In this document: positions 1 through 7,117 of the stretch, piece by piece
Numbering within the stretch: the stretch's first letter is position 1
Layout of the letters: each line of letters begins with the position of its first letter
From: CAZFER01 sp964517495
GTDB taxonomy: Bacteria; Hinthialibacterota; Hinthialibacteria; Hinthialibacterales; Hinthialibacteraceae
Reading direction: 5' to 3'
Assembly: GCA_964517495.1 (NCBI GenBank)
Contig: CAZFER010000091.1
Coordinates: 1-21,523 of the forward strand
Length of the DNA stretch: 21,523 bases
Made by a program: the position numbers and the translations under genes
The notes under the pieces: generated by a model
Seen by the model: only the letters and a program-made list of their open reading frames with translations
The model's database searches: none
Told to the model about the DNA's origin: nothing

Positions 1-2
1 AG

Positions 3-578
3 CAGTTCGGCTATCATGCCACGGTGGAATTTCCCATTGGCCAGGGCAAGGAGATCGACATCTACCTGGAGCGCTTGGAAAACGCCGAGCGTTTTCCTCA
101 GCATCCCATGCTGGGCAATGCGGAACGCGTATCGCTGGAAAATGAGACCGGTTCGTCTGACCTGCCTTATAATATTCGCAAAGGACTTGATTTTGGCTGC
201 GGCCGGGTGGTCAGCATTGGCCGCAGTCAGCGGGTGAAAGAACGAATCTGGTATGAAGCCGGTATGGCCGGCTTGAATACCCACCCCAAGGTGCGGATCA
301 CCACCTTGCGTGAATTTTACACGGCTAACCCGGAAGGCAATCCAAAGGATAACCGGCCATCCAATCCAGGCCCCGATTCCGGGGCCCGGGATGAGGGACC
401 GGCGGTATCCCCGCCGGGAAAGCCTGCGGCGCCCATCCCAAAGGGAAAAGATGGCTCGCCGGTATCCCCGGCGAATGATAGTGGACCGGATGAACCTCAT
501 GGCAATCGCCATGATCCCAATCCGCCCAAGGCGGATGGATTGTTTGATCCCTTTGATGATGAGGAAAAGGCGTTATAG
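3..578 (+). CDS. Partial hypothetical protein with Pro/Gly/Asp-rich tail
   Basis: The reading frame is open from base 3, so the gene begins before the window and only its 3' part (about 191 codons) is seen. An in-frame GTG at 24 is probably internal rather than the start. Residues up to about 100 look like an ordinary folded domain (IYLERLENAERFPQHPMLG, then YNIRKGLDFGCGRVVSIGR). From about base 330 the protein turns into a low-complexity tail rich in Pro, Gly, Asp and Lys, ending FDPFDDEEKAL. That tail is encoded by a run of perfect DNA hairpins (369-536) that continues past the stop codon, so it may have grown by palindrome insertion rather than by selection on protein sequence. I do not recognise the family and no function is assigned. 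Confidence 0.6.
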   Translation, partial: QFGYHATVEFPIGQGKEIDIYLERLENAERFPQHPMLGNAERVSLENETGSSDLPYNIRKGLDFGCGRVVSIGRSQRVKERIWYEAGMAGLNTHPKVRITTLREFYTANPEGNPKDNRPSNPGPDSGARDEGPAVSPPGKPAAPIPKGKDGSPVSPANDSGPDEPHGNRHDPNPPKADGLFDPFDDEEKAL

Positions 579-1012
579 CGCCGTCATTATCAGGCGGCAT
601 ATGGCCGCCGGGATGGTGGCCCGCCCTTGAATCCGATCGGATACCATCGGATGAACGCCCGCCTATGCGGGCGGACGAAGGCTGTATGAACTCTCACAAA
701 CCAAACCAGAACGCCAGCCGTAACTTGGGAAGTTTTTCTGGAAAGAGAGCGGTTTATCCATTCTTCATGATTATGGGTTTGGTTTATTCCGTGAATTTGG
801 TCACGGATGCTCCGCGAGGTTTATCCTTTCCCCTCATTCATCCCCCCGCCGCCCTATAGGCGGCGGAAAGGCAGCACGGCATCCTATGCATCCGCCCATA
901 GGGGCGGTTAAAAACCGGAACCTGATGAGGTTTCGGTTGAGTATTGAAAAGGCATCCCCAATAGGGGAAAGGATCATGCATCCGCGAAACGCAAAGGTTT
1001 ATAAGCTTTGCG
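369..1012. repeat. Cluster of about 13 short perfect hairpins
   Basis: Dense run of separate inverted repeats, arms 5-11 bp and loops mostly 3-5 bases. Positions: 369-386, 399-417, 456-474, 498-513, 520-536, 593-609, 631-642 (perfect palindrome without loop), 656-673, 846-866 (8-bp arms), 892-907, 913-938 (11-bp arms, one G-T pair), 955-968 and 990-1012. Loops are often TATCC, CTAT, CTATA, ATAG or AATA, and the right arm is often followed by GGAAAG or GGATGA. The first five lie inside the 3' end of the partial gene and the rest in the gap up to the next gene. Arms differ in sequence, so this is a shared architecture rather than copies of one repeat. None is followed by a proper T-run. Confidence 0.75.
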
Positions 1013-1036
1013 GGGGATTTATAAACAGGGATGAGT
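579..1036. other. Gene-free spacer, hairpin-rich
   Basis: No convincing gene. A 64-codon open frame at 665-859 has no Shine-Dalgarno site and runs through three of the hairpins, so I do not call it. The spacer holds the second half of the hairpin cluster described in the separate entry. Its last 25 bases carry the AGGG element that probably serves the next gene. Confidence 0.6.
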
Positions 1037-1519
1037 ATGGCTGATCTAAAGCCTGATTCAAAATCTGATTCGCGGTCCAACCTTAAGCCGGATAGAAAAG
1101 CCGAAACCGGCAAAGACGGACGAGACAGTTACAGTGAACCGGAGCATGTCATCAATGTCGGTGACATCAGCCTCCATCTTTATTCTCGAGAAGGCGACTT
1201 TGGCCTGATGTACAACGGGAAGGTATTGAGGAATTACATCGATCCCAACACCGGTGAGATGAAGTCAACCTACTATCTCGGCGACCGGGATTTTGTGGAT
1301 GCGATCAACGCTTTTAGCGAAGGGGTGCGCTACATCCAGGATCGGAAGATGAATTACAACCTCAAGCGGGCGACGTCCGAAAACTACACCAGCCGGTCAC
1401 GTTCTGATCAGAAAAAAGGACAAAGCACACAACCACCAGCGGCACCTGAGACTGGACAGTCATCTCCTGCATCGATACCACCGGTTGCTGATAAGCTGGA
1501 AAGCAAAAAAGGAAAGTAA
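1037..1519 (+). CDS. Hypothetical protein with charged, disordered ends
   Basis: About 160 residues. ATG codons stand at 1031 and 1037; an AGGG ends at 1030, touching the first but correctly spaced (6 bases) for the second, so 1037 is preferred. Three parts are visible: a Lys/Asp/Ser-rich N-terminal stretch of about 35 residues; a compact central segment (VINVGDISLHLYSREGDFG, then YNGKVLRNYIDPNTGEMKS and YYLGDRDFVDAINAFSEGVR) with alternating beta-like pattern and a helix; and a Ser/Pro/Gln-rich tail ending KLESKKGK. No signal peptide or membrane segment is seen. It lies in the same direction as the next gene, 135 bases upstream of it. The low-complexity ends suggest a flexible accessory protein. 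Family and function are not recognised. Confidence 0.6.
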   Translation: MADLKPDSKSDSRSNLKPDRKAETGKDGRDSYSEPEHVINVGDISLHLYSREGDFGLMYNGKVLRNYIDPNTGEMKSTYYLGDRDFVDAINAFSEGVRYIQDRKMNYNLKRATSENYTSRSRSDQKKGQSTQPPAAPETGQSSPASIPPVADKLESKKGK

Positions 1520-1654
1520 AGCACATTGAAAGGTCACTGTTTTTTTGAGGGCGTTTATTTTAAGGTAAATTGAGCAATCTTTTTGGAAATGGTTTTCAGT
1601 GTCTTTCTAACTGACTGTAGACAACTTTATATAGGGACTTGTGAAAAGAGAATT

Positions 1655-2260
1655 ATGCCCCCTCAAAAATACCGGGCAAAAGGGAAGTTCGAAGCAGTTA
1701 GTGAAGTGCAGTTCACCTTAAACAGCCACAGTCCATACCAAACCTTTAAACTGATTGAATCCCCCAATGAGTTTAATTATTTTGGCAATTATGATCTGGC
1801 AGGCATTCCTTATGGAACGGATATGGAATTCCAGTATGAGAAACGAGGTAAATTCTTGAACGTGAGGGAACTCCCGGGTTTCGAGCAACTTTCAAAACTC
1901 GATCTTAAATCTCTGAAAGAGGATTATGAAAAGACGTTGGGAAGCCAATCCGAACGTGCCGATGAACCGGCTCAAACCACAGGGGAATCCTCACAAAATC
2001 AAGTTGACCATAATCGAATCCAAACAAGTCTTAATCAGACCATAAGTTTGGAGATGGAATTGAAAGCCCATATGAATGCCGGGAATACCTCCCGTGATAT
2101 TCTCGAACTGGCGTATTCCGCCGCCGCCAAAAATGAGGACGGTTCCATGAATCAGGAATCCTTTGAAATTTACCACACCCTTCTTTTGAACAAATTAGAA
2201 CAGGGATATCGAACCATTATTAGCACCCTCAAGGGTGAACTGTCAGATGAAGATTATTGA
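1655..2260 (+). CDS. Hypothetical protein, possible OB-like N-terminal half
   Basis: About 201 residues from the ATG at 1655 (MPPQKYRAKGKF). The frame is open back to 1583, but the upstream residues look non-coding and a GAGAA lies just before 1655; this start is only moderately sure. The N-terminal 85 residues show beta-strand alternation ending in GIPYGTDMEFQYEKRGKFLN followed by VREL, which resembles the last strands of OB-fold, single-stranded-DNA-binding-like proteins; this is a pattern impression only. A polar linker (Glu, Gln, Ser, Thr) follows, then a helical C-terminal part (LELAYSAAAKNEDGSMNQES, IYHTLLLNKLEQGYRTIIST). It converges with the next gene and the two share their last 7 bases. 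No family recognised. Confidence 0.6.
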   Translation: MPPQKYRAKGKFEAVSEVQFTLNSHSPYQTFKLIESPNEFNYFGNYDLAGIPYGTDMEFQYEKRGKFLNVRELPGFEQLSKLDLKSLKEDYEKTLGSQSERADEPAQTTGESSQNQVDHNRIQTSLNQTISLEMELKAHMNAGNTSRDILELAYSAAAKNEDGSMNQESFEIYHTLLLNKLEQGYRTIISTLKGELSDEDY

Positions 2261-2859
2261 ATCCCCTGATCGGTGAAGATCATCTTGATCTCCGCTTGCA
2301 AGCTGGTCAGCTCCTTTTCCTTGTGCACAAGAGTGATCTCCATATCCCGGATTTCCCGGGCAATCCGTTCGGCATACAATCGTTTATTGTGACGCAGCAT
2401 CACAATCTGCCCCATCAAATGAGCGCGAGTGGTGTTCTGAAATTGGGAATCAGGCGTAAAAGTCAATTTGGCGGTGTGAGTTTCCAGTTCCTGGATGTCC
2501 TGTTTGATGCGCTCAATCTCAGACGCTAAGTCGGTTTTGTATTGAGCAATGGATTCCCGCAAGGTTTCAATGTGATGAATAAGGGCTTTTTCCTCAAGCT
2601 GGAGCAGCCCCAAAATATCGGCTAAATCCTCACCACTCGAGATGGTTGGATTGGAGGCAAAGGCAAGGTTGATTTCCGCGGATAAATTGCCCTCCCCGAA
2701 AAGCGAAGGATAGCCAGGGCTGTATAAGGAAGGCATCATCGGTTCATTTTGTGCTTCAAGTTCAGTGTCAAAACGATCGAAAGACAATGGAAAGACACGT
2801 GTTTTGCCATGACCACCGGATTTTGAGTCGATAATTTTGTCCTTCTCCAGGACGTCCAT
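2254..2859 (-). CDS. Predicted coiled-coil protein
   Basis: 201 residues on the minus strand, starting ATG at 2859. The N-terminal 85 residues are polar and loop-like. From about residue 85 to the end the sequence is a long amphipathic helix pattern rich in Leu, Ile, Glu and Lys (ADILGLLQLEEKALIHHIET, then KTDLASEIERIKQDIQELET and a second helix IRDMEITLVHKEKELTSLQA), broken once around FTPDSQFQN. This suggests an antiparallel or dimeric coiled coil. No catalytic motif, signal peptide or membrane segment is visible. Its 3' end overlaps the 3' end of the convergent plus-strand gene by 7 bases, so the two messengers would be complementary there. Possible roles include a scaffold or partner protein; none can be chosen from sequence. 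Confidence 0.6.
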   Translation of the reverse strand: MDVLEKDKIIDSKSGGHGKTRVFPLSFDRFDTELEAQNEPMMPSLYSPGYPSLFGEGNLSAEINLAFASNPTISSGEDLADILGLLQLEEKALIHHIETLRESIAQYKTDLASEIERIKQDIQELETHTAKLTFTPDSQFQNTTRAHLMGQIVMLRHNKRLYAERIAREIRDMEITLVHKEKELTSLQAEIKMIFTDQGIQ

Positions 2860-2967
2860 AATTAATATGTTAAGCCGAAGCGGATTAAAAGGTTATTTTC
2901 AGTGAATCTGATCCATCTTCCTCCCAGTATCGTTTTATCTAAGCAAATGTATCCAGATAAAAAGCCA

Positions 2968-3198
2968 TTAATATCCCTCATCCCGCATCTCTCGAATTAC
3001 ATCAGACATCCGCCGCTCTCCCATTCTCTCTTTTGTTAGCGTTCGTATCTCTTCAAGGGACATCTTTTTAACCGGTCCATAGTTGGATAAAATTTGATCC
3101 ACATAAGCCGAATCGGTTTCATCCCATTGATGATAGTGGGCAGGCAATACTGGTTTTTGGTAGGTATATTCGTTCATGCTTTTGTGATTCATAGTCAT
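2968..3198 (-). CDS. Small hypothetical protein, antitoxin-like size
   Basis: 76 residues on the minus strand. The start at 3198 has a good Shine-Dalgarno (AAGGTGAG, 4 bases before ATG), the best translation signal in the left third of the window. The N-terminal part is Tyr/His-rich (NEYTYQKPVLPAHYHQW). The C-terminal third is a charged helix, MSLEEIRTLTKERMGERRMS followed by DVIREMRDEGY. Size and charge recall antitoxins or small DNA-binding regulators, but no toxin gene is adjacent and no ribbon-helix-helix or helix-turn-helix motif is clear. It sits alone between the coiled-coil gene and a 1.2-kb non-coding stretch. A weak promoter-like pair (TTGCAT, 16 bases, TATAGA) lies about 70 bases upstream. 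Confidence 0.5.
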   Translation of the reverse strand: MTMNHKSMNEYTYQKPVLPAHYHQWDETDSAYVDQILSNYGPVKKMSLEEIRTLTKERMGERRMSDVIREMRDEGY

Positions 3199-3448
3199 GA
3201 TCTCACCTTGCTGATTTGTTCTTTTATCTTTTGCGATTCCTGCAGGGGTTCTTTCTATATTCTAACCACGTTCTAATGCAATTCCCTATGAAATCAAATT
3301 GTGACAAACTGGAGAAAACCTGAAGTTTTGAAGGAAATTCATCCGCATCCCCATTGGTTCGAACTGATTTCAGGCTAGCCCATTATTAACTTCTTTCTCT
3401 GTAATCACTTCTTTTATCCAACCTAACCAACTCATTTAACTAGACTTA

Positions 3449-3474
3449 ACTGATTTCAAGTCTTTGAAATCAGT
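3449..3474. repeat. 11-bp perfect inverted repeat, TGAAATCAGT family
   Basis: ACTGATTTCAA and its exact complement TTGAAATCAGT are separated by GTCT. Single further copies of the arm occur at 3363-3372 (same orientation) and 3485-3493 (opposite orientation). The recurrence makes a protein-binding site more likely than a chance hairpin. Confidence 0.6.
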
Positions 3475-3818
3475 CCATCGGTTTTGAAATCAGAAAAACC
3501 ATCCCATCCTTCTATAAAGGAATCTCAATCCACTTCCTTTAACACACCCCTTATGCTTGAAGAGCCTCGCGGACATCATTGTCCCCACAATATTATATAT
3601 AGGAATTCTATATAGGACCATCCAATCCCCGTCCTCTCCCCCCACAGCCGCTTGAACGTTTCAAGCACTTCAACCACAAGCGATGTTCAAGCGACCCTCC
3701 CCCTGGTGATTCACTCGAATCATCTGAACCAGATATCTTAACAGATACTCACACATGAAATCATTGATTTGATTTGTATACGTATCTTGAATCTTTTAAC
3801 CTAATTCATTCCACTTTT

Positions 3819-3846
3819 ATTCGCATGGGCAAAATTGAATGCGAAT
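3819..3846. repeat. 8-bp perfect inverted repeat
   Basis: ATTCGCAT and ATGCGAAT flank a 12-base loop. It lies 12 bases before the left member of the GCGACCGCC inverted pair. No gene is close enough to make it a terminator. Confidence 0.45.
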
Positions 3847-4199
3847 CAACCCCATGAAGCGACCGCCTCTAAAACAGACCCACAATCAGGGAAAGCGGCT
3901 TTGACTTAGATGAGCAGCACTTGTTGATAAACATCGTCCATCCCAAAACGCGCAAGTGCGGGTGAATATATTATAGCGTTTCCCTGGCTTAAAAATGTTC
4001 CACTTGGGCGGTCGCCTGAAGCATCTCCTTATCCCATATCTATTTGGCGATCATTGATAGCCAACTTACCAATACTTAGTTCTCACAAATTTAACCTTAA
4101 TCCGCCTTCCACCGGGATTGGGCGCTTATCTGGTTTTTGCGTTGGTTAAATAAGGCGGAGAAAACGGGATTCAAATTGATCGAGCGAAATCAAGATTAT

Positions 4200-4233
4200 G
4201 CGGCCAAGCACACCCAGACATGTGCTTGGCTGC
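4200..4233. repeat. Strong 13-bp hairpin
   Basis: GCGGCCAAGCACA pairs with TGTGCTTGGCTGC through 13 positions with one G-T pair; the inner 10 bp (4203-4212 with 4221-4230) are perfect and the loop is 8 bases. There is no T-run after either arm, so it is not a usual intrinsic terminator. It is the most stable structure in the 1.2-kb non-coding stretch and the last before the next gene. Confidence 0.6.
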
Positions 4234-4425
4234 TTAACTGGATTTCGTCTCCTAATATTTAATACCCGTTTTCGAACGCCCATTCTTCATTCAACCGAAA
4301 AACAGAATTTGTGCCCAATCTCAAGGCGTTTTTGGGGCCATGAATCATCAACCTTTATTAAGGTGTTTCCACATGTTCATTAAAGGGGATGATCCATCCG
4401 GCCATTCAAAACATGTCGACGTGCC

Positions 4426-4710
4426 TTGGAGCGTTATTGCCAGGAACTCCCAGGTGCGCGTGTCTTTTTGGAAAATTTTTTCCTGTCCAGTCAGGGCATG
4501 AAAATTCCTGACGTCTTCAGGAATTATTTAATGGATATTGACCTTTACAGTCCGACAAACAAAACCATTCGGCAAAATAGGCTGAAATTGTACCAGGCGT
4601 TTGCCGACATTTCGGGATTGGGGCAATCCGCCACAGATGCTTTGAATATGGTATATGGAGACGGGCAAAACTGGTTCAATGAAGAAACGCCCCAAAATAG
4701 CGAAGAATGA
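4426..4710 (+). CDS. Small hypothetical protein, start uncertain, possibly truncated
   Basis: 94 residues if the TTG at 4426 is used; the frame is open back to a stop at 4390-4392 and has no ATG until 4498. None of the candidate starts has a good ribosome binding site, so the gene may be the 3' remnant of a longer one. The C-terminal 60 residues look genuinely coding (RNYLMDIDLYSPTNKTIRQN, then LYQAFADISGLGQSATDALN), helical and soluble. The stop lies 15 bases from the stop of the convergent minus-strand gene. I do not recognise a family. Confidence 0.45.
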   Translation: MERYCQELPGARVFLENFFLSSQGMKIPDVFRNYLMDIDLYSPTNKTIRQNRLKLYQAFADISGLGQSATDALNMVYGDGQNWFNEETPQNSEE

Positions 4711-4724
4711 GCCGATTGTCTCCG

Positions 4725-5327
4725 TTAATATTCATCCGGCTTCAGGAAGGTGACTGTCGAGCCGTCCTCAATCACCCAGATTTCCCCTTTCTCGATCACA
4801 CGAAGTTTCCGGTCGCTGTAGCGATCCTCCTTATCCGGGCGTTTCAAAAGATCAAAACCACTCTTCACCAGCTGCTTGCGTTGGGCTTCGTCTTCATAGC
4901 CGCCTTCTGTATACAAGCCTTGGGTTATGTAAACCGGCTGACCATGCGGTCCCATGTACTCCGGGACTCGAACCAGGATACCGTCCTCTTCTGCCTGCTC
5001 TGCGGTGTATGTACTAATGATTATATCATCATTTTGATGTGCAAGTTCAAAAGAAACTAACGACAAATCATGATCCTTGATGCGCCACATTTTCTGCGCC
5101 TCAATCTCTTCCTGTTTGACGGTCAAATAGGCTGTCTCATTTCGGGCGGTTTTCACCAAGCCGTAATAGGTGTCGTCGCCCTTGTCCTCCAGGGCAAAGA
5201 AATAGTCACCGTTAAAACTCTCCCACGCCTTGAGGATCTTCTGACTATCCAACATGCCGTCTTTGATCTGGATTTTGTTCGTATCAATCACCTTTCGCTG
5301 CTGGCTGTGAAGATAAATTGGACGCAC
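4725..5327 (-). CDS. Hypothetical protein with DUF6573-like segment
   Basis: 200 residues on the minus strand from GTG at 5327 (AAGG lies just upstream, rather close); an ATG 24 codons later is an alternative start. Residues 111-139, QAEEDGILVRVPEYM followed by PVYITQGLY, resemble the core of DUF6573, a domain of unknown function common in plasmid and phage genomes (pattern: AQAIEDGVLVDV then PVAVT). The N-terminal half has a beta-rich pattern (FNGDYFFALEDKGDDTYYGL) and the C-terminal 30 residues form a small strand-rich end (KLRVIEKGEIWVIEDGSTVT). It follows the 82-residue gene in the same direction, but a terminator lies between them, so it probably has its own promoter. The family match is from memory and the function is unknown. 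Confidence 0.55.
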   Translation of the reverse strand: MRPIYLHSQQRKVIDTNKIQIKDGMLDSQKILKAWESFNGDYFFALEDKGDDTYYGLVKTARNETAYLTVKQEEIEAQKMWRIKDHDLSLVSFELAHQNDDIIISTYTAEQAEEDGILVRVPEYMGPHGQPVYITQGLYTEGGYEDEAQRKQLVKSGFDLLKRPDKEDRYSDRKLRVIEKGEIWVIEDGSTVTFLKPDEY

Positions 5328-5355
5328 AACCTTATATAATTGCTCATAAAGAAAG

Positions 5356-5383
5356 AAAAAACAGCAGCCCGTGGTCAGGCTGC
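5356..5383 (-). terminator. Intrinsic terminator of the 82-residue gene
   Basis: Read on the minus strand: GCAGCC, an 8-base loop, GGCTGC, then TG and a run of six T. The left arm is made by the last two Ala codons and the loop starts with the stop codon TGA, so termination is placed directly at the end of translation. Confidence 0.75.
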
Positions 5384-5623
5384 ATTTTGTGAAACGGCAC
5401 TGATTTTTTCAGCGTGCTTCATGGTGTCATTCATCATGCGTTGGCATTCCTTGCAGGCTTCCTTGCGTTCCGATACAAGGTCAAACTCAACCTCTAATCG
5501 GTAACTCTCCTTGTATTCGGCTTCCCGTCTTATGCTGACGATGTCGCGGATCAAAGCCTTCGCATACGTGAGTTTCGCTTCCTGGTGCATGATCAACGTG
5601 TCCAATTCGTGCAAGTCTTTCAT
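5375..5623 (-). CDS. Small helical hypothetical protein
   Basis: 82 residues on the minus strand. A strong Shine-Dalgarno (GGGGGTGAG) lies 3 bases before the ATG at 5623. The protein is almost entirely charged helix (LDTLIMHQEAKLTYAKALIR, then EFDLVSERKEACKECQRMMN), with a single CxxC pair (CKEC) near the C-terminus that might bind metal or form a disulfide. No membrane segment. The stop codon lies in the loop of an intrinsic terminator, which makes it a single-gene transcript, and a 7-bp inverted repeat (5646-5667) sits just upstream where an operator could be. Family not recognised. Confidence 0.6.
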   Translation of the reverse strand: MKDLHELDTLIMHQEAKLTYAKALIRDIVSIRREAEYKESYRLEVEFDLVSERKEACKECQRMMNDTMKHAEKISAVSQNAA

Positions 5624-5645
5624 AGTCTCACCCCCTTACCCTTTA

Positions 5646-5667
5646 ATGAAACAATTTTTTGTTTCAT
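5646..5667. promoter_or_regulatory. 7-bp inverted repeat, possible operator
   Basis: ATGAAAC and GTTTCAT are separated by 8 bases and lie 23 bases upstream of the start codon of the 82-residue minus-strand gene. Position fits an operator or a leader hairpin; no regulator is identified. Confidence 0.35.
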
Positions 5668-5721
5668 GGCTTCACAGGGGATTTCGGGGGTTATCTGGAT
5701 GACGGTCACACAACACAAAGT

Positions 5722-5787
5722 GCCGAAAGGAAGATTATCCGCTGAAGGGTGAACAATATACCCTGAAGCGGTTAACTGACTTTCGGC
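5722..5787. other. Nested three-stem structure, possible structured RNA
   Basis: Three sets of complementary segments are nested in order: GCCGAAAG (5722-5729) with CTTTCGGC (5780-5787), CCGCT (5739-5743) with AGCGG (5767-5771), and AGGGT (5746-5750) with ACCCT (5760-5764). All pairs are perfect and together form one long interrupted hairpin in the otherwise empty gap between the 82-residue gene and the end of cas6. No T-run follows. It could be a small RNA, a leader structure or a recombination remnant; strand is unknown. Confidence 0.45.
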
Positions 5788-5911
5788 TACCAGCGGACAG
5801 GGACCGGCAGACAGAATATTTCCCCGAAATCCAACAAGGATGGAGGGATTTTGTAAGCAAATTCATCAGTTTCTCAGGAAGCAAGCCATTCTTAGCCTGT
5901 AAATAAACCGA

Positions 5912-6802
5912 TCACTGATCCGTAATTTGATACTTCCCCAGGCCGCTGGTGGTGTTTTTGCCGATGTGCAGGTGCTCGCCCAAGCGTAGCAATCCCCAGG
6001 TGAAATTGTCCAAGCCGCTGAATATCACTTTCCCCACGAGTCCGCTGACGTCGAGGCGTTTTTGTTGGCGGGATGACCAGCGTTCGACTTGCCACCAGTA
6101 GGTTTCATCTTGCTTGACTTCGATTTCATCGAAAAAGGGTGGTTTGATTTGGCGACTGAGTTGGTACTCACCCCAGGCGGCGATTCGCTGCCATAGACGG
6201 CGGAAAAGGATCGGACCGTCTATGCTTTTTAAGGTTTTGCCTTTTGTAACCAGCTGAGTTGGTGTTTTGATTTGGATTTCGGCTTGGCCGGATTCAGGTG
6301 GTTCGGGTAAATCGGCGATCGTGTAGATGGAGGGGAGAATACTGATCCCTGAATCATCAGGCCTAAAGATGGGATGCGGGAGAATGCGGATTGCCATTAG
6401 ATCATATGATACGAAATCCGGTCCCAATCCATTGTCTGCCATGAGTTTGAGGGAATAAAGCAAAGCTGGGAGAAAGGCCGGGTTGGACGCCAATATGGGT
6501 TTGCCAATCCAAGACGCTTGAATGGAATGGCCTGGTTGAACGTCTCCACCAGCATCGCGGTCGACATCAAATAGAAAAGGTTGACAACGGTTTGGTGAAG
6601 ATGAGTTTCGGTCGTAACACAATTCGTAAAGTGGAGCTGCATGGGGAAAGTGTTCACACGACTCACGCAACGCATGCCCGAAAGCGCCATGGAAAACCGG
6701 TCCAAGAAACCGGGGGACCGAACCTTCTTCCAACGCCCTTAATTCAAACTGTAAAACAAACCATGAAGGGTACGTGAGAATGTCATGGGTTTGTTCTGAC
6801 AT
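5912..6802 (-). CDS. cas6: CRISPR pre-crRNA endoribonuclease Cas6 (type III-associated)
   Basis: Cas6 cuts the CRISPR transcript within each repeat to release crRNAs, which the Cmr complex then carries. From the ATG at 6802 the protein has 296 residues, usual for the family. The N-terminal RAMP fold shows VPRFLGPVFHGAFGHALRES (residues 29-48), matching the Cas6 pattern of a small exposed loop then GxFGxxLR. The middle has KTPTQLVTKGKTL (179-191). The C-terminus has the diagnostic Gly-rich loop GKNTTSGLGKY (281-291). His39 is a candidate catalytic residue, not certain because Cas6 active sites vary. The frame continues to a TTG at 6868, but that codon lies inside the promoter -10 region, so 6802 (AGGA 8 bases upstream) is preferred. 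It is divergent from the Cmr operon and separated from it by the cas1 remnant. Confidence 0.9.
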   Translation of the reverse strand: MSEQTHDILTYPSWFVLQFELRALEEGSVPRFLGPVFHGAFGHALRESCEHFPHAAPLYELCYDRNSSSPNRCQPFLFDVDRDAGGDVQPGHSIQASWIGKPILASNPAFLPALLYSLKLMADNGLGPDFVSYDLMAIRILPHPIFRPDDSGISILPSIYTIADLPEPPESGQAEIQIKTPTQLVTKGKTLKSIDGPILFRRLWQRIAAWGEYQLSRQIKPPFFDEIEVKQDETYWWQVERWSSRQQKRLDVSGLVGKVIFSGLDNFTWGLLRLGEHLHIGKNTTSGLGKYQITDQ

Positions 6803-6864
6803 AATGTCAATCCTGTCCTCTCCAGGAAAGTTATCCAACAGCGGGATCATTTTAATCAATAATA

Positions 6865-6893
6865 ACAATACAAAAAAAGGCTGTTTTTGTCAA
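6865..6893 (-). promoter_or_regulatory. Sigma70-like promoter of cas6
   Basis: On the minus strand a perfect TTGACA (6893-6888) is followed after exactly 17 bases by TATTGT (6870-6865, 4 of 6 matches to TATAAT). Transcription would start near 6858, leaving a leader of about 55 bases before the preferred cas6 start and excluding the TTG start at 6868. Confidence 0.7.
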
Positions 6894-7117
6894 CCCCCCA
6901 ATTTTTAAATTAGGTGTAATATAATACAAGGCTTTTTTGGCATTATTATAATGATATATATGTCTGAAACTATTGAATTTATAAACTCTGTTCCAATCGA
7001 TCGTCGAGGAATTTTTGCTTAAGTTCAACATTATAAATACGTTAGGACCTCATTCTTAATATTTACATAAAATTAAAAATCGATGTGTACAAAACCAGGA
7101 AACTAAGGTAAGAAAAA

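Larger units (their letters stand above)
3199..4392. other. 1.2-kb non-coding region with many palindromes
   Basis: No coding frame with a start signal or convincing composition is found on either strand; a 61-codon frame at 4198-4383 is rejected. The stretch holds at least six perfect or near-perfect inverted repeats (3449-3474, 3650-3666, 3758-3770, 3819-3846, 4044-4064, 4200-4233) and a spaced pair of GCGACCGCC inverted copies (3859-3867 and 4007-4015). The octamer TGAAATCA or its complement TGATTTCA recurs at about 3289, 3364, 3450, 3465, 3485 and 3756. A palindrome-rich region with short recurring motifs could be an origin, a partition site or a control region. It has no neighbouring replication gene, so no function is assigned. 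Confidence 0.5.

Noticed and set aside
665..859. 64-codon frame on the plus strand
   Set aside because: No start signal and it passes through three hairpins; composition is not gene-like.
4200..4233. Transfer RNA or intrinsic terminator at the strong hairpin
   Set aside because: No cloverleaf arms around it and no T-run on either strand.
4198..4383. 61-codon frame on the plus strand
   Set aside because: Starts inside the 13-bp hairpin, no ribosome binding site and no protein-like pattern.
6803..6868. Longer N-terminus for Cas6 from TTG
   Set aside because: Its start codon overlaps the -10 box of the promoter, so it would not be on the messenger.
6960..7022. 20-codon frame (MSETIEFINSVPIDRRGIFA) as a possible Cas2 remnant
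   Set aside because: Too short, no Shine-Dalgarno and no Cas2 motif in any frame.
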